This document shows positions 7,187-16,987 of a DNA stretch of 35,681 nt, in pieces (within the stretch, counting starts at the first letter, position 1; every line of letters starts with the position of its first letter). The notes under the pieces are model-generated. The model was not told the origin of the DNA. It saw only the letters and a program-made list of their open reading frames with translations, and ran no database searches. The stretch is from Bradyrhizobium guangdongense (GTDB lineage Bacteria > Pseudomonadota > Alphaproteobacteria > Rhizobiales > Xanthobacteraceae). Location: NCBI RefSeq assembly GCF_006483445.1, contig NZ_PPPT01000036.1, forward strand, positions 1-35,681. Direction: 5' to 3'. Made by a program: the position numbers and the translations under genes.

Positions 7187-8506
7187 TTACGTCGGCAATA
7201 CGGCTCTCTTCAGCGCATCCGCCTGCGCCGGCACACTGCGCGCCAGCCGCGCCTTTTCCGTGTTCGGCCACAGCAGCAGCAATCCGAGCAGGCCTGACGC
7301 GACCATGACTACGGCGTTGATGGTGAAGCCGGTCATGTAGCCGTCGTGCGTCGAGCCGGCGCGCTGGATCACGCTGCCCATCACGGAGGGCGCGATCATG
7401 CCGGCGAGCGTGTAGATCGCGCCGTAGATCGCGATCACGGCGCCGCGCTGCGACACCGGCGTGAACTCACCGAGCATCGGCGGGCACACGACATAGATCG
7501 CGCCGCACAGGCCGGAGCCGACGACCAGGAACGCGATCTGCAAACCGGGGCTGTTGGCATAGGGCATCATGGCGAGGATGCAACCGCCGAGCACCAGCGG
7601 CACCGATCCGAGCACGCCACGGGCGACGCGGGTGGTGGAACCGCGCGCCATCATCACCTGCGATATCCATCCTGCCAGAATCACGATGGTGGCGCCGAAC
7701 ACCCAGGGCAGCACCGAGATCCAACCGGCGTCCTTTTGCGAGAAGCCGAGCCCCTTGATGATGAACGGCGTGAACCAGGTGAGTCCGAGCGACAGCGCCC
7801 AATAGGCGCCGAAGGTCGCCGCGCAGCAGCCGATGAAGGTGCGCGAGGTCAGGAGATGGAGATACGGAATCTTCGGCTCGGCCACCATGGAAGGGTGGTT
7901 GCTTTCCAGCGGCCCCTCCTTGCCGAGCGCGAGCCAGGCCGAGACCCAGATCAGGCCGACGACGCCGAGCGCACCGAACGCGTAGTGCCAGGAATGGTTG
8001 ACGATAATCCAGTTCAGTGCCGGTACGGCGAGGATGACGCCGAAGGCCGAACCTTGCGACAGAATCGCGGTCGGCAGCGTGCGCTTCTCGTCGGGAAACC
8101 ATTTGTAGATCGCATGCGCCGCAACCGAGAACGCCGGCCCCTCACCCGCGCCGAGGATGATGCGGCAAATCAAGAGCGTCGTGAAGCTGACGGTGCCGAC
8201 CATCGGAAACTGCGCCACGGCCCAGATAATGGCGAGAACCAGCAGCACCCAGCGCGTCGGCACCTTGTTGACGATGAAGCCGACGACGATGGCCGAGATC
8301 GAGAACAGGAAGAAGAAAGATGAGCCGAGCAGGCCGAACTGCTCCGGCTCGAGCTTCAGGTCGGTCATGATCGGCACGCCGGCGAGACCCACGACGATCT
8401 TGTCGGCGAAATTCACCAACATGAACAGGAACAGGAGAAACGTGATGGTCCAGGCGCCCTTCGGCGTTTCCTTGCCTGACGTCGCAGGCGTTGCTTGAGC
8501 GCTCAT
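7187..8506 (-). CDS. MFS transporter, anion:cation symporter (ACS)-like
   Basis: A 439-residue, 12-helix MFS permease. The N-terminus is short and polar (MSAQATPATSGKETPKG), then helix 1 reads FLLFLFMLVNFADKIVVG, where NFADK occupies the place of the NxxDR motif of ACS-family symporters. Further ACS-like features are LEPEQFGLLGSSFFFLFSISAIVVGFIVNKVPTRW and RIILGAGEGPAFSVAAHAIYKWFPDEKR. The family usually imports organic anions such as hexuronates, galactonate, phthalate or related carboxylates. A small aromatic or sugar acid is plausible here, but no catabolic gene adjoins to confirm it. A single gene, with no partner on its strand. The ATG at 8506 gives a full N-terminus. Confidence 0.85.
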   Translation of the reverse strand: MSAQATPATSGKETPKGAWTITFLLFLFMLVNFADKIVVGLAGVPIMTDLKLEPEQFGLLGSSFFFLFSISAIVVGFIVNKVPTRWVLLVLAIIWAVAQFPMVGTVSFTTLLICRIILGAGEGPAFSVAAHAIYKWFPDEKRTLPTAILSQGSAFGVILAVPALNWIIVNHSWHYAFGALGVVGLIWVSAWLALGKEGPLESNHPSMVAEPKIPYLHLLTSRTFIGCCAATFGAYWALSLGLTWFTPFIIKGLGFSQKDAGWISVLPWVFGATIVILAGWISQVMMARGSTTRVARGVLGSVPLVLGGCILAMMPYANSPGLQIAFLVVGSGLCGAIYVVCPPMLGEFTPVSQRGAVIAIYGAIYTLAGMIAPSVMGSVIQRAGSTHDGYMTGFTINAVVMVASGLLGLLLLWPNTEKARLARSVPAQADALKRAVLPT

Positions 8507-8653
8507 ATCTCTCCCCGTCTTGTCTTTTTTGGCACTTTTTCGATCTGGCCGGGAAGGATGCTAGCAACGGGCTTGGTGGCAACGCAACCCCGGCATTTCC
8601 CCAGCAAGTGTGCTACGCAGCACGAGGGTAAATTCCGTCAGACGCCATTCATC

Positions 8654-9303
<650 letters not shown>

Positions 9304-9307
<4 letters not shown>

Positions 9308-11766
9308 GGCGCGCGCTGTGGATCCTGGCCGTGCTGCTGAGCCATTGGCGGCGACATCCAATGCAGCTTGCGACGCTGCTGATCGGCCTGATTTCAGCGA
9401 CCGCGCTGTGGAGCGGCGTGCAGGCGATCAACCAGCAGGCGCGCAATGCCTATGACCGCGCCGCGGCGACTTTTGGCGGCACGCGCACGGCGATGCTGGT
9501 TGCATCAGACGCTGCCACCTTCCCGCAGGAGCTATTCGTCAAGCTGCGGCGCGCCGGATGGCCGGTCTCGCCGATGCTGGAAGGCCGCGTCCAGATCAAC
9601 GGACGATCGATCCGCCTGCTCGGCATCGAGCCGGTGACACTGCCGGTCGACGTCGGCAATGCACCGAGCCTCGGCCGCAACGATCTCGCGGCTTTCGTCG
9701 GCCCGCCGGGCCAGACGCTGGTTGCGCGCGAGACGCTGGGCGATCTCCAGCAGGTCGAAGGCGCAACGCCGGCGATCAGCAACGGCGCAAAACTGCCACC
9801 GCTGCGTATGCAGCAGCAGCTCGTATCAGACGTGCTGGTGGTCGATATCGGCGCCGCGCAACGCCTGCTGGGCAAGCCGGACCAGATCTCGCGGCTCCTG
9901 ATCGGAAAAGCCAGAGGCAAACCCGCTCCGCTCGCCAGCGTCGTCGGCGACCAGTTGCAACTGGTCGAACCGAACGCGGAGACCGAGCTCGAACGGCTCA
10001 CCGACAGCTTTCACCTCAACCTCACCGCTTTCGGCCTGCTGTCGTTCTTCGTCGGCCTCTTCATCGTCAATTCAGCGGTCGGACTCGCCTTCGAGCAGCG
10101 GCTGCCGATGCTGCGCACGTTACGAGCCTGCGGCGCTTCGGCGCGCCTGCTGAACACGGTGCTGGTGGTCGAGCTGGTGGCGCTGGCTTTCGTCGCGGGG
10201 CTGGTCGGGCTCGTTTGCGGCTATTTCATCGCGGCAGCGCTGCTGCCCGACGTCGCGGCGTCGCTGCGCGGACTTTATGGCGCACAGATTCCGGGGCAGC
10301 TCACGCTGCGTGGAGAATGGTGGCTCGCCGGCATCGGCATCAGCATTTTGGGCGCGCTGATCGCGGCCGCGACCAGCCTGCTGAAGGCCATCAGGCTGCC
10401 GCTGCTTGCCACCGCGCAGCCGCAAGCCTGGCAACAGGCGCAGCACCGCTGGCTGATCTTGCAAGGCACGGCTGCGCTTGCCGTATTCGCGGTGGCGGCG
10501 TTGCTGCTGCGCTACGGCGATTCGCTGATCGCAGGTTTTGGCGTGCTGGCGGCGCTGATGCTCGGCGCAGCGCTGATCCTGCCGGCGTTCCTCGAAATCA
10601 TCCTGCGCACGGGACAGCGCGGCGCGCGTTCCCCGCTCGCGCTGTGGTTCTGGGCCGACAGCCGGCAACAGCTTTCCGGGCTGTCACTCGCGCTGATGGC
10701 CCTGCTGCTCGCGCTCGCCGTCAATGTCGGCGTCTCCACCATGGTTGAATCCTTCAGCCGCACCTTCCTTGGCTGGCTCAATGGAAGGCTCGCGGCCGAC
10801 GTCTATGTCAGTGCGCCCGACAATGCGAAGGCGGTTGCGATCCGCAACTGGTTGCGCGAGCGGAGCGAGGTTCAGGCGGTGCTATCGGGCGGACGCGCGG
10901 AGACGCAAGTCGCGGGGCAGCCGGTGGAACTGCTCGGGCTGCCCGATCACGCGCTCTATCGCGAGCGCTGGCCTCTGCTCGAAACTGCGCCAAAAGCCTG
11001 GACCCAGCTCGTGCCGGGCAATGCCGCTTTCATCAGCGAACAACTTAGCCGGCGGTTGAACGTGCGCGTCGGCGACGTCGTCGAGATCGCAACGCCAGGC
11101 GGCAATTGGGAACTCGATATCGCCGGCATCTATGCCGACTATGGCAATCCCAAGGGGCAGCTCACCGTCAATGTCGCAGCGCTGTTGCGTCACTTCCCGC
11201 AAACGCCGCAGACGCGGATGGGCTTAATCGTGCCCCGGGACAGGATTCCCGGGCTGATCGCGGCGCTCCAGAAGCAGTTCGCGCTCGACGATCGCAGCGT
11301 CGCCGACCAGGCGACGGTGAAGGCGGAGTCGATCCGCATTTTCAACCGCACCTTTGCCGTCACCTCGGCCCTCAATGCCTTCACGCTCGGCGTCGCCGGC
11401 ATCGCGCTCCTGACCAGCCTGTTGACGCTCGCCAATTCGCGCCTGCCGCAGCTTGCACCGCTCTGGGCGATCGGCATCACGCGACCGAAGCTCGCCGCGA
11501 TCGAGCTGACCAAGACGCTGTCGGTCGCCCTGTTCACCGCACTGCTCGCGCTACCGCTGGGACTGCTCGTGGCGTGGTGCCTGCTCGCGATCGTGAACGT
11601 GAAAGCGTTTGGCTGGCGGCTGCCGTTCCATGTCTTCCCGCAGCAATTGGTGGAGCTCGTGGCGGTCGCGCTTCTGGCCTCCCTGCTCGCGGCACTGCTG
11701 CCGGTGTTGCGGCTCGCGCGGATGCAGCCGGCGACTCTCGTGAAGGTGTTTGCCAATGAGCGCTAA
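9304..11766 (+). CDS. FtsX-type ABC permease, long form (AttF/AttG fusion-like)
   Basis: An 820-residue inner-membrane protein. An N-terminal helix (about residues 18-40) precedes a large periplasmic domain to about residue 235. A first FtsX membrane block follows with LTAFGLLSFFVGLFIVNSAVGLAFEQRLPMLRTLRACGAS and further helices near 275-300 and 335-360. A central helical section lies at about 380-440, then a second FtsX module: a helix around 455-480, a second periplasmic domain to about 685, and the C-terminal block FTLGVAGIALLTSLLTLANSRLPQLAPLWAIGITRPKL with two more helices. This two-module layout fuses what some alphaproteobacteria encode as two permeases. It starts inside the ATPase stop (GTGA) and overlaps the downstream AttH-like gene, so the three proteins probably form one machine. 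Confidence 0.82.
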
Positions 11767-12838
11767 TGGCCTGTCGCGCCGTGCCTTTGCGGGCAGCCTC
11801 GCTGCGCTTGCCTTGCCGCGTTACGCATTCGCGCAAGGCTATGCCGGACTTGGCGAGAGCGCCAACGGCTTTGCGCCGGTCGTGCCGGGAAGGGCATTTT
11901 CCTTTCCCGCCGATCACGGCCCGCATCCGGATTTCCGCATCGAATGGTGGTACCTGACTGCGAACCTCGTCGACGCCGCGGGCGCCCCGTGCGGACTGCA
12001 ATGGACGCTGTTTCGTCAGGCGGCGGCGAGCGGCCCGCAACGCGAGGGCTGGGCCAATCAACAGATCTGGATGGCGCACGCGGCCGTGACCCGCGCCGAC
12101 ACGCATCGGTTCGGCGAGCTTTTTGCGCGCGGCGGCATCGGGCAGGCCGGTGTTGCGGCAAAGCCGTTTGCGGCCTGGATCGACGCCTGGGAGATGAAGG
12201 GAACGGACGCCACGGACGATCGCACGCTGGCGCCGGTGGTGCTGAAGGCTTCGAGTGCCGATTTCAGCTACGCGCTGACGCTTCAAGCCGACCGCACAGT
12301 GGTGCTGCAGGGCGATGCCGGCTTCAGCCGCAAATCGGAACGCGGCCAGGCATCTTACTACTACAGTCAGCCGTTCTTCCGTGCGCAGGGAACGCTGAGG
12401 ATCGACGACAAGACGGTTGATGTGTCTGGGCAAGCCTGGATGGACCGCGAATGGAGCAGCCAGCCCCTTGCTTCAGACCAGACTGGCTGGGACTGGCTAT
12501 CGCTGCATCTCGCCTCCGGCGACAAGCTGATGCTGTATCGGCTCCGGCAGAAAGACGGACAGGATTATCCCTTTGGCAACTGGATTGCGGCCGACGGCCG
12601 GACGGAACAAATCACCGGCCGCGACATCCAGATGACACCGAAAGCCACGGCAGAGGTTGCGGGACGCAAGCTGCCGGTCGAATGGCAGATCGCAATCCCG
12701 TCAAAATCCTTCTCGATTGCCTGCAAGCCGCTCAATGCAAAAGCCTGGATGGGAACAGGGTTCTCCTATTGGGAAGGGCCGATCAGTTTTGCCGGCACGC
12801 ATAATGGCGTTGGCTATCTCGAATTGACGGGCTATTGA
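11756..12838 (+). CDS. AttH/CrtC-family lipocalin-like secreted protein
   Basis: A 360-residue exported protein of the AttH / carotenoid 1,2-hydratase (lipocalin-like) fold. The N-terminus has a twin-arginine-like SRRAFAG motif (residues 7-13), a hydrophobic stretch and a likely cleavage site around AFAQ. Family marks are IEWWYLTANL at 62-71 and WMDREWSSQ in the middle. The ATG at 11756 has AAGG upstream and overlaps the permease stop by 11 bases; a TTG two codons earlier is less likely. In such operons the lipocalin partner is thought to bind a lipid or other hydrophobic molecule extracted by the FtsX-type ABC complex. Carotenoid hydration is unlikely because no carotenoid gene is near. The ligand is unknown. 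Confidence 0.82.
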   Translation: MSANGLSRRAFAGSLAALALPRYAFAQGYAGLGESANGFAPVVPGRAFSFPADHGPHPDFRIEWWYLTANLVDAAGAPCGLQWTLFRQAAASGPQREGWANQQIWMAHAAVTRADTHRFGELFARGGIGQAGVAAKPFAAWIDAWEMKGTDATDDRTLAPVVLKASSADFSYALTLQADRTVVLQGDAGFSRKSERGQASYYYSQPFFRAQGTLRIDDKTVDVSGQAWMDREWSSQPLASDQTGWDWLSLHLASGDKLMLYRLRQKDGQDYPFGNWIAADGRTEQITGRDIQMTPKATAEVAGRKLPVEWQIAIPSKSFSIACKPLNAKAWMGTGFSYWEGPISFAGTHNGVGYLELTGY

Positions 12839-12866
12839 ACCCGCGACTTCGTCAAAGGATCCAGCG

Positions 12867-13256
12867 ATGTATCACCTCACCGCCCTCGTCACGCTGCTTG
12901 CCGTCGCGCTCTATTTCTACACCAGCATCAACGTCGCGCGGTCGCGCGCGGCGACGGGCGTCAAGGTGCCGGCGATGGCGGGGCATCCTGATTTCGATCG
13001 CGCCTTCCGGATCCAGATGAACACGCTGGAGTGGATGCCGATCTTCTTGCCGTCGCTCTGGCTGTTCGCGATCTATATCAGCGACGCGATTGCCGCCGGG
13101 ATCGGCGCGGTCTGGATCATCGGCCGCATCGTCTACGTCATCGGCTATTCGAAGGAAGCCGCCAAGCGCAGCCCGGGCTTTGCGATTCAGGGTATCGCGA
13201 GCCTTGTGCTATGGATCGGCGCGCTGGGCGCGGTGGCGTGGCGGCTGGTGCACTGA
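12867..13256 (+). CDS. MAPEG family membrane protein
   Basis: A 129-residue protein with four predicted transmembrane helices (about residues 4-21, 56-74, 76-93, 108-126). The MAPEG signature is clear: FRIQMNTLEWMPIFLPSLW at 47-65, with the R48/N52/E55 pattern, then GRIVYVIGYSKEAAKRSPGF at 86-105. The eukaryotic relatives are microsomal glutathione S-transferases and leukotriene C4 synthase; bacterial members are mostly uncharacterised and may conjugate glutathione to hydrophobic electrophiles. It lies 28 bases after the AttH-like gene in the same direction and may be co-transcribed, which would place two lipid-facing proteins together. It converges on the helicase gene with only ten bases between stops. 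Confidence 0.88.
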   Translation: MYHLTALVTLLAVALYFYTSINVARSRAATGVKVPAMAGHPDFDRAFRIQMNTLEWMPIFLPSLWLFAIYISDAIAAGIGAVWIIGRIVYVIGYSKEAAKRSPGFAIQGIASLVLWIGALGAVAWRLVH

Positions 13257-13266
13257 GGCAAGCTAA

Positions 13267-15219
13267 TCAGCCGCGACGCTTCTTCTTCGACTTTTTTCCA
13301 GACCCGGCCTTGGCAGACCACTCGGTTACACCGCGCGGGTGCTCGGAATGGCCGGGCTTGTTCTTGTCTTTCTTTTTCTTCGCAAAGCCCGGCTCGCCGC
13401 CAAATTTCGACCTGTCATCGCTGTGCTTGCCGCGGTGCTTCGAGTCGACAGCATCACGCGAATGGTGCTCACGTCGCTCACCGTGATCGCCCTCGCGGGC
13501 CTCGCGCCGGGGCTCGTACGAGCGCTTCTCTGAAGGCGCCTGCGCTTGCGGTGCATTTGCCAGCGGCTCGATGCGGATGTTGTCTTCCTTGTCGGGACGC
13601 CGGACCTTGACGGCGAAGGCATCTGCGACCCGCTCGGAGATTTCGAACTCGGTGGTGGTGTCCAAGATTTTGATGGCGCCGATGTCGCGCTTGTCGATGC
13701 CGCCGCGACGGCAGATCATCGGCAGCAGCCAGCGCGCTTCGGCATTCTTCCGTTTGCCGATCGCGGCGCGGAACCAGACGCTCGGCTCCGCCATGCCGTG
13801 ACGCGCAGACGGTTTTCCGGACTTCGACCGCGGAGCGGCCGGACGATCATCGTCGCGCGCGGATCGAGCATTCTTCTCGCGCCCCTCACGCGACCGGCCA
13901 CGATCCTCGCCGGGGTCGATGATGTCCTCGGGCGACGGAAGCCGCGCGCGATAGAGCCGCGCCAATGCTGCGGCGATATCCTCGGGAGACCGCTCTGCCA
14001 GCAATGCCTGCGCCAGTGCCAGGTCTTCAGGGGTCGTCTCCTCCGTGAACAGAGCATCCTTCAACATACGTTCGTGGTCGAGCTTGCGGATGTCATCCGC
14101 CTGCGGCGCCGTGCCCCAGATGGCATCGGTGCCGGACAGGTTGAGCAACAGTTCGGCACGCCGCCGGCGCGCCGGCGGCACCAGGAGGACGCTGACACCC
14201 TTGCGGCCTGCGCGGCCGGTGCGGCCGGAACGATGTTGCAACACCTCCGCATCATTCGGCAGGTCGGCGTGAATGACGAGATCGAGGCTCGGCAGATCGA
14301 TGCCGCGCGCGGCGACGTCGGTCGCCACGCACACGCGCGAGCGTCCGTCGCGCAGGGACTGCAGCGCCTGGGTACGCTCATTCTGGGTCAATTCGCCCGA
14401 CAGCGCGACGACAGAAAAGCCACGCTCCAAGAGTGCGGCCTGGAGATGCCTGACGGCATCCCGCGTGTTGCAGAACACCAGCGCGCTCGGCGATTCGAAA
14501 AAGCGCAGCACGTTGACGACGGCGTGCTCGACATCACCGGGGGCGACCCTGACCGCACGGTATTCGATATCGGCGTGTCCGCCCTCGTCACCGGCGACCT
14601 CGATGCGAAACGCGTGCTGCTGGTATTGTTTCGCCAGCGCGACGATACCGCGCGGAAACGTCGCCGAGAACAGCAGCGAGCGGCGCGTCTCCGGCGTGGT
14701 CTCGAGGATGAACTCCAGGTCCTCGCGGAAGCCGAGATTGAGCATCTCGTCGGCTTCGTCGAGGACGACCACCTTCAATTCCGAGATGTCGAGGCGATTG
14801 CGCCGCAAGTGATCGCACAAACGGCCGGGCGTCCCGACGACGATGTGCGCGCCCGCGGCAAGCTCGCGTTGCTCGCGGCGGGGGTCCATGCCGCCGACAC
14901 AAGAGACGACGCGACCACCGGCGTGTCCATAGAGCCACGCAAGTTCGCGCTGGACCTGCAAGGCGAGTTCGCGGGTCGGCGCGACGATAAGGGCCAGCGG
15001 TGCGGCGGCACGCTCGAACTGCGCGGCATCGCCGAGCAGATCCTTTGCCATGGCGAGGCCGTAAGCGACGGTCTTGCCAGAGCCGGTTTGCGCCGAGACC
15101 AGAAGGTCACGGTCGACGGCATCGTCGGCGAGGACGGCAAGCTGAACGGGCGTCGGACGGTCGTAGTTGCGCTCGGCCAGAGCTCGGGCGAGCGGCGCAC
15201 TTGTGGTCGGGAATGACAC
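13267..15219 (-). CDS. DEAD-box RNA helicase (DeaD/CsdA-type)
   Basis: A 650-residue ATP-dependent RNA helicase. Motifs in order: Q-motif region NYDRPTPVQ (18-26), Walker A AQTGSGKT (43-50), PTREL (81-85), TPGRL (130-134), DEAD (154-157), SAT (185-187), then helicase C with VATDVAARGID and HRSGRTGRAGRKG. The C-terminal part holds a DbpA-like RNA-binding domain (AIGKRKNAEARWLLPMICRRGGI...) and a long basic low-complexity tail ending KSKKKRRG, like DeaD/CsdA proteins of rhizobia. It starts at a GTG preceded by AAGG at eight bases. Likely roles are ribosome assembly, cold adaptation and mRNA unwinding with the degradosome. The tail is Arg/Lys/Asp-rich and probably disordered, aiding RNA binding or condensation. 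Confidence 0.92.
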   Translation of the reverse strand: MSFPTTSAPLARALAERNYDRPTPVQLAVLADDAVDRDLLVSAQTGSGKTVAYGLAMAKDLLGDAAQFERAAAPLALIVAPTRELALQVQRELAWLYGHAGGRVVSCVGGMDPRREQRELAAGAHIVVGTPGRLCDHLRRNRLDISELKVVVLDEADEMLNLGFREDLEFILETTPETRRSLLFSATFPRGIVALAKQYQQHAFRIEVAGDEGGHADIEYRAVRVAPGDVEHAVVNVLRFFESPSALVFCNTRDAVRHLQAALLERGFSVVALSGELTQNERTQALQSLRDGRSRVCVATDVAARGIDLPSLDLVIHADLPNDAEVLQHRSGRTGRAGRKGVSVLLVPPARRRRAELLLNLSGTDAIWGTAPQADDIRKLDHERMLKDALFTEETTPEDLALAQALLAERSPEDIAAALARLYRARLPSPEDIIDPGEDRGRSREGREKNARSARDDDRPAAPRSKSGKPSARHGMAEPSVWFRAAIGKRKNAEARWLLPMICRRGGIDKRDIGAIKILDTTTEFEISERVADAFAVKVRRPDKEDNIRIEPLANAPQAQAPSEKRSYEPRREAREGDHGERREHHSRDAVDSKHRGKHSDDRSKFGGEPGFAKKKKDKNKPGHSEHPRGVTEWSAKAGSGKKSKKKRRG

Positions 15220-15536
15220 GAGAAAAGCCTTGGTTTGGTTCAGGCGCAGGACGTCAGGTCAAATGACCCAGGGCCGCCTGCAAGGCAGACGGCATAGCCA
15301 TACGTGCTGGAATGTGATGCGGACGCTTTACGCCAAGAACGGCCAAAGCGCCATCCCCGGGCAGACTGCAGAGCCCACGATTTCAGCCTTTTGGAGCCGT
15401 TTCGGGGATATATGGGGTCATTGCTGCTATGCGCCACCCCAGGACCGTTAACGAAACGGGGCCGTTAACGAAAATCGTCCCGGCGCAGCGCCGGGACGAC
15501 GTCTAAATCAGCTCTCCCAGTCGGGACGAAGCAAGC
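15220..15536. other. Intergenic region between the helicase and the ABC binding-protein gene
   Basis: No convincing gene is seen in these 317 bases. They contain the upstream region of the helicase, two direct copies of CCGTTAACGAAA (15445-15456 and 15462-15473, 17-bp period, each holding the GTTAAC palindrome), and the terminator of the minus-strand binding-protein gene (listed separately). The helicase promoter must lie here, but no clear -35/-10 pair was found. Confidence 0.5.
15470..15498 (-). terminator. Intrinsic terminator of the ABC binding-protein gene
   Basis: CGTCCCGGCGC (15476-15486) pairs with GCGCCGGGACG (15488-15498). Read on the minus strand, the hairpin is followed by ATTTTCG. 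A GC-rich stem plus a four-T run, 38 bases past the stop codon at 15537, fits a rho-independent terminator. The CGTCCCGG arms also resemble the outer arms of the palindromic repeats in this window. Confidence 0.65.
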
Positions 15537-16727
15537 TCACTTCGTCGCCGGGCAGCCGCTGTCCTTGGCGGAGAAGAACGCCTGGTCGCCCGGCACGGTC
15601 GCGAGCAGCTTGTAATAGTCCCAGGGCTTCTTCGACTCCGAGGGCTTCTTGACCTCGAACAGATACATGTCGTGGACCATGCGGCCGTTCTCCAGCACCT
15701 TGCCCTTGGCGAAGGCGTCGTCGACCGGCAGCTCCTTCAGCTTCTTGGCAACCGCCTCGGTATCCTTAGTTCCGGCGGCCTTGACGGCCTTCAGATAGCT
15801 CAGCGTCGACGAATAGGTGCCGGCGTGGATCATGCTCGGCATCCGGCCGGTGCGCTTCAGATAGCGCTCGCCAAATGCGCGGGTAGTGTCGTTGAGATCC
15901 CAGTAGAAGCCCTCGGTCAACACGAGGCCTTGGGCTGCCTGCAGGCCGAGACCATTGACCTCGGCGAGCGTCATCAGGAGGCCGGCCAGCTTCTGGCCGC
16001 CCGAGACGATGCCGAACTCGGCCGCCTGCTTGATCGAGTTGGTGGTGTCGAGGCCGGCATTGGCGAGGCCGACGATCTTCGCCTTCGAGCTCTGCGCCTG
16101 CAGCAGGAAGGAAGAGAAGTCCGACGAGTTGAGCGGCACGCGCACCGAGCCGACCACCTTGCCGCCATTGGCGTGCACGATGTCGCTGGTGTCCTTCTCC
16201 AGCGCGTAGCCGAACGCGTAGTCGGCGGTCAGGAAGAACCAGGTGTCGCCGCCCGCCTTGGTCAGCGCGCCGCCGGTGCCGACGCCGAGCGCATGGGTGT
16301 CATAGGCCCAGTGGAAGCCGTAGGGCTGGCAGGCGTCGCCGGTGAGACGCGAGGTCGCGGCACCCACGACGATGTCGATCTTCTTCTTTTCCTTGGACAG
16401 CTCATGGATCGCGAGCGCGACGGAGGATGTCGTCAGCTCAGTGATCATGTCGACGTTCTCGACGTCATACCAGCGCCGCGCGATCGAAACAGCGAGATCC
16501 GGCTTGTTCTGGTGGTCGGCGGTGACGAGCTCGATCTTCTGGCCGAGCACCTCGCCGCCAAAATCCTCGATCGCCATCTTGGCGGCCTCGACCGACCATT
16601 TGCCGCCGTAATCGGCGTAGACGCCGGACTGGTCGTTGAGGATGCCGATCTTGACGCCTTGTGCGAGCGCAGGCGCCGACAGCAGCAGTGCGCTCACGCC
16701 AACGGCCGCCAAAAGTGCTGATTTCAT
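15537..16727 (-). CDS. ABC transporter substrate-binding protein, branched-chain amino acid (LivK) type
   Basis: A 396-residue periplasmic binding protein of the type-1 fold (Peripla_BP_6). The signal peptide covers residues 1-22 with cleavage after ALA. The mature start is QGVKIGILNDQSGVYADYGGKWSVEAAKMAIEDFGG, the usual opening of this family. Later come FFLTADYAFGYALEKDT and a C-terminal KPWDYYKLLATVPGDQAFFS. Rhizobia carry many such paralogues binding amino acids, amides, aromatic acids or other carboxylates, so the ligand is open. No cognate LivHMGF genes adjoin: it has its own predicted promoter (16768-16797) and terminator, so it is a stand-alone transcription unit that probably shares a permease encoded elsewhere. 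GGGAG precedes the ATG at good spacing. Confidence 0.88.
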   Translation of the reverse strand: MKSALLAAVGVSALLLSAPALAQGVKIGILNDQSGVYADYGGKWSVEAAKMAIEDFGGEVLGQKIELVTADHQNKPDLAVSIARRWYDVENVDMITELTTSSVALAIHELSKEKKKIDIVVGAATSRLTGDACQPYGFHWAYDTHALGVGTGGALTKAGGDTWFFLTADYAFGYALEKDTSDIVHANGGKVVGSVRVPLNSSDFSSFLLQAQSSKAKIVGLANAGLDTTNSIKQAAEFGIVSGGQKLAGLLMTLAEVNGLGLQAAQGLVLTEGFYWDLNDTTRAFGERYLKRTGRMPSMIHAGTYSSTLSYLKAVKAAGTKDTEAVAKKLKELPVDDAFAKGKVLENGRMVHDMYLFEVKKPSESKKPWDYYKLLATVPGDQAFFSAKDSGCPATK

Positions 16728-16767
16728 ATGTTGTCTCCCAGCAGTTTTCTGTTTTGAAATCGCGCGG

Positions 16768-16797
16768 ATACTAGTGAAGAACCCCGCGCATGCCCAA
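16768..16797 (-). promoter_or_regulatory. Putative promoter of the LivK-type binding-protein gene
   Basis: On the minus strand TTGGGC (16797-16792) is followed after 18 bases by TAGTAT (16773-16768), about 40 bases before the ATG. Matches are three and four of six to the consensus, so this is only a plausible housekeeping promoter. Confidence 0.35.
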
Positions 16798-16843
16798 CCA
16801 TTTCGCGTAAGCCGTTAGTATGGGAGGCGCACCAATAGAATAC

Positions 16844-16977
16844 TGTCGTCCTGGACAAGCGAAGCGCAGATCCAGGACCCATTACGCCAGGGAGAAGTTT
16901 GGCGAAGACTCGTGGTTGCCAGCTTCGCAACACAACCGCTCCTGGGGTAATGGGTCCTGGCTTTCGCCAGGACGACA
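16844..16977. repeat. Nested-palindrome intergenic element, copy 2
   Basis: Outer arms TGTCGTCCTGG (16844-16854) and CCAGGACGACA (16967-16977) are perfect complements. So are the inner arms CCAGGACCCATTAC (16872-16885) and GTAATGGGTCCTGG (16947-16960). The central block starting TTTGGCGAAGACTCG is at 16898. Stem bases differ from the other copies, but pairing is kept. It lies 10 bases past the stop of the RND permease gene on the minus strand. Confidence 0.85.
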
Positions 16978-16987
16978 TCGGGGAACA

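Noticed and set aside
13546..15216. Long plus-strand open frame opposite the helicase gene
   Set aside because: It shadows a clearly real DEAD-box helicase with all motifs in order. The antisense product shows no domain.
15448..15468. CtrA-type site (TTAA-N7-TTAA)
   Set aside because: The two TTAA units are 13 bases apart, not seven.
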